Assembly: GCF_003814835.1 (NCBI RefSeq)
Contig: NZ_RKRG01000002.1
Span: forward strand, 1-64,000
DNA length: 64,000 bases
Reading direction: 5' to 3'
Source of the DNA: Methanobrevibacter gottschalkii DSM 11977
GTDB lineage: Archaea > Methanobacteriota > Methanobacteria > Methanobacteriales > Methanobacteriaceae
The notes below the pieces were generated by a model. That model had not been told where the DNA came from, made no database searches, and was given only the letters and a program-made list of their open reading frames with translations. Position 1 is the stretch's first letter; every line of letters starts with the position of its first letter. Shown piece by piece: positions 57,159 to 64,000 of this stretch. The position numbers and the translations under genes are program-made.

Positions 57159-58646
57159 ATGTTTAAAGAGGGCATTAATACAATTATAATTGAAAGTTAT
57201 GATGAACTGGCATGTATTATAAAAGGAAAACATGAAAAGAATAAAATGGACCTTCGTGAAGATTTTATATTTTGGGGATTATCAAACATCGAATATGAAT
57301 TAATTCCTTCTGCTTTAAGAAGAAATAAGTTAAATCAACTTGAAATTAATGAATTAATTGAATCTGATCACATATTTAAAGTTTCAATTGATGAAAATGA
57401 TGCCAAAATGTTTAATTTAGAATATTCTGAATCAATAAATGATGGTGAAGTTATAATTGGAGTAGATAAATATGGGAATCTGATTCATGATGTGAAATCT
57501 GATTATAAAGTTTTAGAATGTGATTTGCAAAGAGAAAGAGAAAATTATCTTCTATTAAAATTTTTTAATTGTGCAGATAAATCTGGTTTGAAAGTTAAAT
57601 CAGAAGGATTTTTAAGAGAGTTGATTCATAATTATTCTTCAAAACGATTAGAAGAGTATTGGTTGGATTTTGATATTTTAGAAACTATATCCTTGGCTCA
57701 ACATTATGGTTTGCCGACTAAAGCTCTAGATTGGTCTTATGATTATAAAGTTTCATTATATTTTGCTGTAAAAGATGTAATTGAATCTAATTTGTCTTCT
57801 GATGGAGTATTGTGGGCCTTAAATTATAAATTAATTGAAAACCATAATTTTAATGAGGAATATTATGTTAATTTACATATTCATAGGCCGGAATATAATA
57901 CAAATCCTAATTTAAATGCTCAAAAAGGATTATTTACTTTTTTAGAAAGATATGTTGGAGATTATGACAAACCATTAAACAAAATAATTTCTGATGAATT
58001 AAATAAAACTCTTGACCAAATGCCGTGGGATAATCTTTATGAATCTAAAATTAGGACAATTCCGGATGATATATCTAAAAATGATACGATTTTCTATAAA
58101 TTTATTATTCCTAAAGAAATTAAACAAAATATTTTAAATGAATTATATTTGGAGGGTTATTCTGAAGAATATTTATTTCCCGGATATAAAGGAGTTTGTG
58201 AATCAGTAATTAATAGAGTAAAGTTAAATGAGATATTAAAAAATAATGATGAACATATTAAAAAGAGCATATTATTGTCCGTGGACTGGAATTTAAATGA
58301 AATTATAAATAAAAATCAACTTTATGTATTTGTAAACTTGGATTTTAAAGAAGAAATTGATAAAATCTTTATTTACCATAATAATGATGTTGTAGGTTAT
58401 TTTAGAGGAAATGAAATAATTAAAGATTCACTAAATGTGTTATGGGAACAGTTTGGGGAACATTCAGGTTTATCTGAAGATAAATTTGATGAGTGTTTTA
58501 AAGGTAATGATGAATCATTTGCAATTAGAATTAATGATTTAAATATTTTTAAGCATTCAATTAAATTGTGTGACTTTGAATTGGAGAATGATTTTTGTTT
58601 TGTTGAGGATAATGAAGATTTAAAATTTTTATTGAATTTTAATTAA
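57159..58646 (+). CDS. FRG-domain protein, third gene of the cargo operon
   Basis: The 495-residue protein carries an N-terminal FRG domain: FIFWGLSNIEYELIPSALRR (in place of the usual YRGQ...L.PS..R) and LAQHYGLPTKALDWSYDYKV then SLYFAVKDV, the family's QHYGLPTRLLDWT...LYFA core. FRG domains occur in phage and defence loci and are of unproven biochemistry. The C-terminal ~250 residues are unassigned. AAGGGAG precedes the ATG, and only 25 nt separate it from the previous stop. Confidence 0.8.
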   Translation: MFKEGINTIIIESYDELACIIKGKHEKNKMDLREDFIFWGLSNIEYELIPSALRRNKLNQLEINELIESDHIFKVSIDENDAKMFNLEYSESINDGEVIIGVDKYGNLIHDVKSDYKVLECDLQRERENYLLLKFFNCADKSGLKVKSEGFLRELIHNYSSKRLEEYWLDFDILETISLAQHYGLPTKALDWSYDYKVSLYFAVKDVIESNLSSDGVLWALNYKLIENHNFNEEYYVNLHIHRPEYNTNPNLNAQKGLFTFLERYVGDYDKPLNKIISDELNKTLDQMPWDNLYESKIRTIPDDISKNDTIFYKFIIPKEIKQNILNELYLEGYSEEYLFPGYKGVCESVINRVKLNEILKNNDEHIKKSILLSVDWNLNEIINKNQLYVFVNLDFKEEIDKIFIYHNNDVVGYFRGNEIIKDSLNVLWEQFGEHSGLSEDKFDECFKGNDESFAIRINDLNIFKHSIKLCDFELENDFCFVEDNEDLKFLLNFN

Positions 58647-58730
58647 AAAACAATTTAAATTTTTCTCAGAACTTTTGGGTTGCAATTTTATTACAAAAAT
58701 ATAATAGTTATTATATATAAATAATATAAT

Positions 58731-59549
58731 ATGTCAGATAATAAAAATAATAATATTAGTTGGACAAGTTTTTGCCAAGCTATGAATTCCATAGCATACT
58801 GGCTACTCCAAAATAAAAAGAAGTATAAGAAACGTGACCATTACCAAATATTAACGTTAAAAGGTAGTTGTAGCGATATAGAAAAGAAAGCGAAGAAATT
58901 AGGAAACGATAAACTAGTATCAATGTATACAATGGCTTTAATCAAAGATAATACATCTTTAGATTTCCTTCCAAACTATGTAACATTAAAGAACGGAGAA
59001 CAAATTGATAAAGCCGAATATGTAGATATGGCCATAAGGACAGAAGCATATATCAGAGCAAATAAAAGACTTCCGGCTATTGTATATAGAATGTCAACAC
59101 TTCCAGATTACAAAGATTCCACAATGAAGCTATTTATCAATGTATTCAACTTCAAAGGAAATACAATCGATGAAGCATTAGCTATTATATCAAAGATGAA
59201 ATTATATAGTAAATACTTCGATTCACAAAAAACAGACAAGAAAACAATCAATGATGCTAGTCTGGGTAAAGGTTCAAATTGTGTAGACTGGGGACAAGTA
59301 TATTATCGTATAGCGAAATCATTAGGATATGATGTACAATTTGTCCATGTCAAATGCCGTGTAAGTGGAACTGGCCATATAAAATTAAGATTAAAACATA
59401 AAAAACATACTGGAGGAAACTGGATTAACCGTGATCCTGCTGCAGTTGCGGATACCACTTCAGGAAATGTTAAATCAATCTGGTGTGAAGATGGTTACCT
59501 CATAGCATATGATCCTTCCTGGATATTCACAGATTTATATAGCAGTTAA
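58731..59549 (+). CDS. peiW: Pseudomurein endoisopeptidase (phage lysis enzyme)
   Basis: The 272-residue protein has an N-terminal pseudomurein-binding repeat (LKNGEQIDKAEYVDMAIRTE, then ANKRLPAIV). A C-terminal transglutaminase-like cysteine-protease domain has Cys184 (GSNCVDWGQVYYRIAKSLGYD), His216 (GTGHIKL) and Asp235 (NRDPAAV), the catalytic triad of PeiW/PeiP. It cleaves the epsilon-Ala-Lys isopeptide bond of pseudomurein to lyse the host. The choice of peiW over peiP is not decisive. No ribosome-binding site is visible, and TATATATAAATAATATAAT runs right up to the ATG, so the mRNA may be leaderless. Confidence 0.9.
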   Translation: MSDNKNNNISWTSFCQAMNSIAYWLLQNKKKYKKRDHYQILTLKGSCSDIEKKAKKLGNDKLVSMYTMALIKDNTSLDFLPNYVTLKNGEQIDKAEYVDMAIRTEAYIRANKRLPAIVYRMSTLPDYKDSTMKLFINVFNFKGNTIDEALAIISKMKLYSKYFDSQKTDKKTINDASLGKGSNCVDWGQVYYRIAKSLGYDVQFVHVKCRVSGTGHIKLRLKHKKHTGGNWINRDPAAVADTTSGNVKSIWCEDGYLIAYDPSWIFTDLYSS

Positions 59550-59602
59550 CGTTAATGTTAACTCTTTTTCTTTTTTAATAGTCATGTATGATTTTATAAC
59601 AA

Positions 59603-60391
59603 TTACAAATCTTCTTTTTTATTGTAAACTTTTGATAGGTATTGTCGATATTGACTTACTTTTGCCGCATTTATTGGTTTATAAATTTCAATAGCTTGTT
59701 CACAAACTCGTTGGGCATCATCATATTTCTCTGAATCAAAGTATATTTTAAACAGTTTAGAATAGGAATTATTACTAATTGTCCTTTCATTTAGATTTAT
59801 TTCATATAATTTAATAGCTTCATCTTGTTTTCCTTGTTTTAATAAGTCATCCGCTTCTTTATCACGTTGTTTATGTTCTTCATTTGCAGAAGGCAATCTT
59901 TGAGATTTTGTTTCCTTTTTAATTTTTTTTGCTTTTTCTAAATCTCGTTTAAGACTATTAACATGAGATTTATTAGGTATCTTCCTACAGTTTTTAATTC
60001 CATGCTTCAATACTCTGATACTATTGTCAATTTCATTTCTATCTTGATATATTGAGGATAGATGGTAATATGTGAATGGTGTGTCCGTATGAATAAGAAT
60101 ATTTGATTCTAAAACTTCAATTGCTTCATCAATTTTTCCTTCTTTTTCTAATTCTTCAGCTTTTTCGTTATTTTTATAATAAATATTACTATATTTCATC
60201 ATTTTTGCGTCTTCCAATCTTCTTTCTAATTCCAATGGGACGATGCCATATTTTTGATTGTATTTGTCCATATCTCTTTTAACAACTTTAATAGCATTGT
60301 CATAATCATTATTAAAAAAATAATTGAAATATTCTGTAGAGTCAGGAATCTCTTTTCTTATTCGTTTTCTATAATCTTCAAATGCTCCCAT
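59603..60391 (-). CDS. TPR protein, cargo gene
   Basis: The 262-residue protein has TPR-like units (KAEELEKEGKIDEAIEVLES, YYHLSSIYQDRNEIDNSIRV, DDLLKQGKQDEAIKLYEINL) separated by a Lys-rich linker. It resembles a common type of cytoplasmic TPR scaffold in methanogens and bacteria of unknown target. It is the only minus-strand gene in this part of the prophage, between the lysis gene and the terminase unit, and has its own promoter. Confidence 0.7.
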   Translation of the reverse strand: MGAFEDYRKRIRKEIPDSTEYFNYFFNNDYDNAIKVVKRDMDKYNQKYGIVPLELERRLEDAKMMKYSNIYYKNNEKAEELEKEGKIDEAIEVLESNILIHTDTPFTYYHLSSIYQDRNEIDNSIRVLKHGIKNCRKIPNKSHVNSLKRDLEKAKKIKKETKSQRLPSANEEHKQRDKEADDLLKQGKQDEAIKLYEINLNERTISNNSYSKLFKIYFDSEKYDDAQRVCEQAIEIYKPINAAKVSQYRQYLSKVYNKKEDL

Positions 60392-60564
60392 ACTATCACT
60401 TAAAATATCATTTATAGCAACTAATTAATAGTTATTTTTATTTTAACTATTCAAATAAATTCAGTTTATCATCAATATCATGTTGGAAACATAGCACAGG
60501 ATAATTTTATATAATTAAAATAATAAAATATTATATTAATTATTATATACAGGTTGTAATAGCT

Positions 60565-60762
60565 ATGGCCAATATAAATAATACATCATCCTACATGGAT
60601 GAAGACAAAAAGCAAATTATCAAAGAGTCCAACTATACCTTTAGAGATGCTCTTGAAGTTTCATCTTATCTCATTGAAGTAGGCAAGTTCGAAAGATTCT
60701 ATAAAGAAATGCAAATCCACGATCTTCAAAAGGAACTTGACGAAATGGATGACGGAGAATAA
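60565..60762 (+). CDS. Small phage protein, related to the 60898 product
   Basis: A 65-residue protein (MANINNTSSYMDEDKKQIIK start). The middle IIKESNYTFRDALEVSSYLIEVG matches IVEDSTFTHKDAYELGAKLIAMG of the next gene, so the two are divergent paralogues. Helical, acidic C terminus. An AT-rich phage-type promoter (60520-60550) lies upstream. Possibly a ribbon-helix-helix-like or assembly factor; unproven. Confidence 0.6.
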   Translation: MANINNTSSYMDEDKKQIIKESNYTFRDALEVSSYLIEVGKFERFYKEMQIHDLQKELDEMDDGE

Positions 60763-60897
60763 CTTCAAAAAATATATCTCTCGTATATAACTCTTAAAAG
60801 AAAACTATTTTTCATAAGCAAAAGTAATATTTATTATTACTTTTATATTTTTTTTATAATAAAATATTATATATAAAACATAATAAATATATGTATT

Positions 60898-61146
60898 ATG
60901 TTACTTGAAAAAACCAACATCAGCGCAAGAGTGGATATTACACTCAAAAAGATTGTCGAAGATTCAACCTTCACCCACAAGGACGCATATGAACTGGGAG
61001 CAAAACTGATAGCTATGGGAAATGCTGAAGAGACAATTGTACTAATAAACACCAATCCTGATTTTGAAAGAATCATGAAACAAACTGAATACAGTTTAAT
61101 CGAAGCAAGGAAACTGGAACTTGAAAGAGAGTTAAGAGTTTTATAG
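60898..61146 (+). CDS. Small phage protein of the terminase unit
   Basis: An 82-residue protein (MLLEKTNISARVDITLKKIV start) with the helix EDSTFTHKDAYELGAKLI shared with 60565-60762. The first residues ISARVDITLKKI are compatible with a ribbon-helix-helix strand, so DNA binding is possible. It is followed after 10 nt by the small terminase gene. The promoter-like AT-rich sequence TAATAAAATATTATATATAA ends about 20 nt before the start codon and no ribosome-binding site is evident. Confidence 0.6.
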   Translation: MLLEKTNISARVDITLKKIVEDSTFTHKDAYELGAKLIAMGNAEETIVLINTNPDFERIMKQTEYSLIEARKLELERELRVL

Positions 61147-61156
61147 GAGGGAACCT

Positions 61157-61969
61157 ATGGGTCGAGGAAATTCAGATATCATATATTTTTTAGAACAGCA
61201 TGAACAGGAAATAATAAACTGCTGCAAGAAGGGAATGAGCAACAATGAAGTCATTGAACTATTAAAAACAAAATATGGTCGTGATGTAGCAGATATTACT
61301 TATAGAAAATTCAAGGCGGGTTTAAATCTAACAAAGAGTGATTTCCTGGAAACATTGTTGGATGAGATAATGGTCATGAAGACATCTGGTGCAACAGATG
61401 CAAATGTCAGGCGATGGCTGGAAGAGGAACATGAAATCGAAGTGAGCAGATCCACATTCTCAAGATTCAAAAAGAAATATCACATAACAGATAAAGAAAA
61501 AGACCCAAGGGCAAGAGATAAAGATTCATTAACAAATAGGGCAATCACTCAAGGCCAAATTATAGACAATGAAGTTCACACAGACAATATCGACTTAGCT
61601 ATTGATACAATACTTCAGCAACAGGTTACTGATATCAAAACGGGTCTTGACAATCTTGACAAGATTACCAAAAATGCTGTGGGTATTGAAATTGACTTTG
61701 CAAAGCTCGACCAGGAAGTAAGATACAATGCCAACGAAAAAAGTCTGGCAAGATACCTGATTGATTTAACAGAATTAAAAATAAGATACTTGGAATTATC
61801 AGTTAAAGCATTTGAAGCTAAAAACAGGCTGTTCAAGGATGAAATGGATAGGCTATTTAAAAATAGAGTTCTTGAACTGGAAGACAAAAAGATTGAAATC
61901 TCACAAAAAGACATCATGAATGAAATAGAAATCCTTGCAAAACAAATTGATGATAACAATGTACAATGA
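61157..61969 (+). CDS. Terminase small subunit-like protein
   Basis: The 270-residue protein has two helix-turn-helix-like segments near its N terminus (NCCKKGMSNNEVIELLKTKYG and TSGATDANVRRWLEEEHEIEVSRSTFSRF), followed by long charged helices. DNA-binding N terminus, helical C terminus and position right before the large subunit fit a small terminase that recognises the packaging site. AGGAGGGAACCT precedes the ATG. Its end overlaps the large terminase gene by about 20 nt. Confidence 0.75.
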   Translation: MGRGNSDIIYFLEQHEQEIINCCKKGMSNNEVIELLKTKYGRDVADITYRKFKAGLNLTKSDFLETLLDEIMVMKTSGATDANVRRWLEEEHEIEVSRSTFSRFKKKYHITDKEKDPRARDKDSLTNRAITQGQIIDNEVHTDNIDLAIDTILQQQVTDIKTGLDNLDKITKNAVGIEIDFAKLDQEVRYNANEKSLARYLIDLTELKIRYLELSVKAFEAKNRLFKDEMDRLFKNRVLELEDKKIEISQKDIMNEIEILAKQIDDNNVQ

Positions 61970-63368
61970 GAACAACGAATTCTATTTGGATGCTAGGGAT
62001 AAAGTTATTCTTCAGAAATGTGTGTATGAGAATCCATATATTCCATTCTCTCCATTTCCAAAGCAGGCCGAAATGATTTTAGCTAGAGAAAAGGAAGTCC
62101 TGATTGGTGGTGCTGCAGGAGATTCCAAATCAACAAGTCTTTTGATGAGGGCATTGTTCTATGTTCAGGATGACATGAATGAATACCATGCCCTCATCCT
62201 GAGACGTACATTATCTGACTTGAAGCGTAAAGGAGCTTTAATTCACAAGGCAAGTCAATGGTTAAATCGAAAGGAAATTCAAAATAATGCAAGTATCAAA
62301 CCGAAGTGGGATGGAACCGAACACTCATGGACATTTCCCAATGGAAATTCATTAACTTTCGGATATTTACGTAACATTAATGACCTTGATACATATCAGG
62401 GTTCCGAATACCAGTTCATAGGAATTGATGAGCTGACACAGTTGGAGAGGTTTAAATATATCTATATGAGGTCAAGAGTTCGTAAGACCAAAGACAATAA
62501 GCTTCCAACACAACTGATGGCATCAAGCAATCCGGGTAAGCGTGGAAACAAATGGGTGCGTGAAAGATTCATAGAAAAAATAGACACTGACATTCAGGAT
62601 AAATCACAAATAAGATTCATTTCATCCAGCTACTTGGACAACATCTATCTAGACAGAAACGACTATGAAGAATATCTTATGGGATTAGATAGAGTAACAA
62701 GAGAGCAATTAATGAACGGTAACTGGTATGCCTCAGTCAAAGGCCAGTTATTTGATGAATCAGACTTCCACATAATCTCTCAAGATGAATGCCTGAAAAT
62801 ACCAATCGTTAGAGTCATCAGATACTGGGATCTTGCAACTACAGAAGTATTGAACGATGACAAATTGAGAGGAAGTGATCCGGATTATACTGCTGGTGTT
62901 TTATTAGCTAAAGATCTAAACGGTAATATCTACATTTGGGATTCATATGAATTTCAGCTTGAGTCAAGAAACTTGATCAATGAAATACTGAACACTGCAG
63001 CACGTGACAAGTCAGATGTACAGTATATTGAACTCGATGGAAGCACAGGTAAAAACTTCGGATTATTAATCATAGATGAGCTTAACAGAAGAGGATTCAC
63101 TACAGGTACTGGTAACTCAAGAGAAAATAAAGTTGACCGTGCAAGAAGAGTTTCAGCAGATATTCAGAAGAACGGAATATTTCTGGTTGGGAAGGATAGA
63201 ACAGGGTTTACGAAAAAATGGGCCATGGAATTTCTGGAAAAAATTACTGCTTATCCAAATGAAGCCATTCATGATGACTGTGTGGTGGCATTTACTGGAG
63301 GATATGAAAAAATAGTTGCAGAAAAACAATCACAAAGAGTTAATGTGGATAAATGGTATTCCACATGA
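61950..63368 (+). CDS. Terminase large subunit
   Basis: The ~472-residue protein has an N-terminal packaging ATPase: Q motif PFPKQAEMILAREKEVLIGG, Walker A GGAAGDSKSTSLLM, Walker B FIGIDELTQ and the coupling motif ASSNPG. The C-terminal RNase-H-like nuclease has IRYWDLATTE, VQYIELDGSTG and AIHDDCVVAFTGGYE (three acidic residues). It drives DNA into the capsid and cuts it. The start is taken at 61950; 61959 is also possible. The domain looks intact. In most tailed phages the portal gene follows; here host-like sequence follows. Confidence 0.9.
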   Translation: MITMYNENNEFYLDARDKVILQKCVYENPYIPFSPFPKQAEMILAREKEVLIGGAAGDSKSTSLLMRALFYVQDDMNEYHALILRRTLSDLKRKGALIHKASQWLNRKEIQNNASIKPKWDGTEHSWTFPNGNSLTFGYLRNINDLDTYQGSEYQFIGIDELTQLERFKYIYMRSRVRKTKDNKLPTQLMASSNPGKRGNKWVRERFIEKIDTDIQDKSQIRFISSSYLDNIYLDRNDYEEYLMGLDRVTREQLMNGNWYASVKGQLFDESDFHIISQDECLKIPIVRVIRYWDLATTEVLNDDKLRGSDPDYTAGVLLAKDLNGNIYIWDSYEFQLESRNLINEILNTAARDKSDVQYIELDGSTGKNFGLLIIDELNRRGFTTGTGNSRENKVDRARRVSADIQKNGIFLVGKDRTGFTKKWAMEFLEKITAYPNEAIHDDCVVAFTGGYEKIVAEKQSQRVNVDKWYST

Positions 63369-63544
63369 TAATAGTTTGATTTGAATGTTTTTAATACTAA
63401 GATGCATAAGAAAAGTTAGTAAATAATCTTTTGCATGTTGCTATTCAAAAGATACGTCCTAAAACTTTATGGTGATATCAATAACCATTAATACTGGAAT
63501 GAATAAAAACAGTATCAAAAACACTTTTGTGGGCATTATGTGCA

Positions 63545-63963
63545 GTGAAGATATCTGGGATAGATGTTGGCGGAACGGCAATAAAATAAGTCATGACTGA
63601 TAGGAGCGCAGAAATCAGCAAAATCAACGATGAAAACCAAGAAGAAGATGAGGAACTCTTCAATTCACTGGATGAAATAATTTCCCAAAACATAGATGAA
63701 ATAGATGGTGTTGTGATTTCCTTTCCAGAGAAAATTAACTCAAAAAATGGCATCGCCCATACTGCAAGAGCCTTCATGTGGATTTGTGATTTGGCCTTAA
63801 AATCTATCCTTGATGAGAAATACTCCCAACCTGTTTGGATTTTAATGAACAACTTATGAGACTATTCTAATAAATGCTATTATGATAAAGAATTAGATTT
63901 AGTAATGGATTCAGCTTATAAAAAAGTATACGAGGGAAAAATTGAAACGAACAAAACAACATA
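63545..63963 (+). pseudogene. Broken ROK-family sugar kinase
   Basis: A GTG start gives VKISGIDVGGTAIK, the ATP-binding DxGGTxxK signature of ROK kinases, and then a stop (63587-63589). The same frame resumes with MTDRSAEISKI and DGVVISFPEKINSKNGIAHT, the second half of the ROK nucleotide/sugar site. The frame ends at 63859 after QPVWILMNN, and a shifted frame continues for some 30 codons. The gene is thus dead by a stop and a frameshift. It marks the end of recognisable phage DNA. 63369-63544 shows no gene. Confidence 0.75.
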
Positions 63964-64000
63964 GATTGATGCATCAGCAAAAGCCATACTTATGAAAAAT

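Overview
The window looks like a chromosomal segment of a Methanobrevibacter-type methanogen. It is very AT-rich and carries archaeal housekeeping genes: coenzyme F430 synthetase, MtrA, aIF5A, a pyruvoyl arginine decarboxylase, and NAD kinase fused to an inositol-monophosphatase domain. It also holds a prophage region with a pseudomurein endoisopeptidase, an enzyme expected only for hosts with a pseudomurein wall.

Layout. (1) 1-2960 is insertion-sequence debris: the 3' end of an IS630-type transposase, followed by a decayed element that was itself split by a second element with 24-bp inverted repeats and a 7-bp target duplication. (2) 3031-26504 is ordinary chromosome: a two-domain wall-polymer glycosyl/glycerophosphotransferase, a nitroreductase, a soluble MtrA paralogue, a minus-strand operon hemC/oxidoreductase/gfcR, a minus-strand operon pdaD/NAD kinase/cfbE, then aIF5A, agmatinase, an ornithine cyclodeaminase-like gene, adenine deaminase, a SIS-domain isomerase, Hsp20 with a striking palindromic promoter, an AAA+ ATPase and the NOG1 GTPase. 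PdaD, agmatinase and aIF5A form a route from arginine through putrescine towards hypusine on aIF5A. HemC and CfbE are early and late steps of F430 synthesis. (3) 26700-31840 holds a candidate structured RNA, a 1171-residue nuclease-STAND NTPase resembling Avs-type defence proteins, and a degenerate IS4-like element.

(4) 31900-63370 is a scrambled, cargo-laden prophage. Recognisable phage parts are portal, a scaffold/protease gene broken by an in-frame TGA, a fibre-like protein, holin-like and other small proteins, a decoration protein, two tandem major capsid paralogues, pseudomurein endoisopeptidase and both terminase subunits. The terminase lies at the far right although portal lies at the far left, and no integrase is visible. 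Several phage units are preceded by nearly identical AT-rich promoter-proximal motifs. Between the units sit AT-richer cargo blocks: repeat proteins (TPR, HEAT-HIRAN, an internally duplicated protein), an IS630 element with a likely -1 frameshift site, a two-gene membrane module, an AbrB-like regulator beside a complete Type II Eco47II-like restriction-modification pair, and a three-gene operon joining a PLD/VPA1262-like protein, an unknown helical protein and an FRG-domain protein. This last operon is the best candidate for an undescribed defence system. (5) 63545-64000 holds a broken ROK-family sugar kinase, so host chromosome resumes there.

All assignments come from reading motifs and arrangement; no database search was possible.
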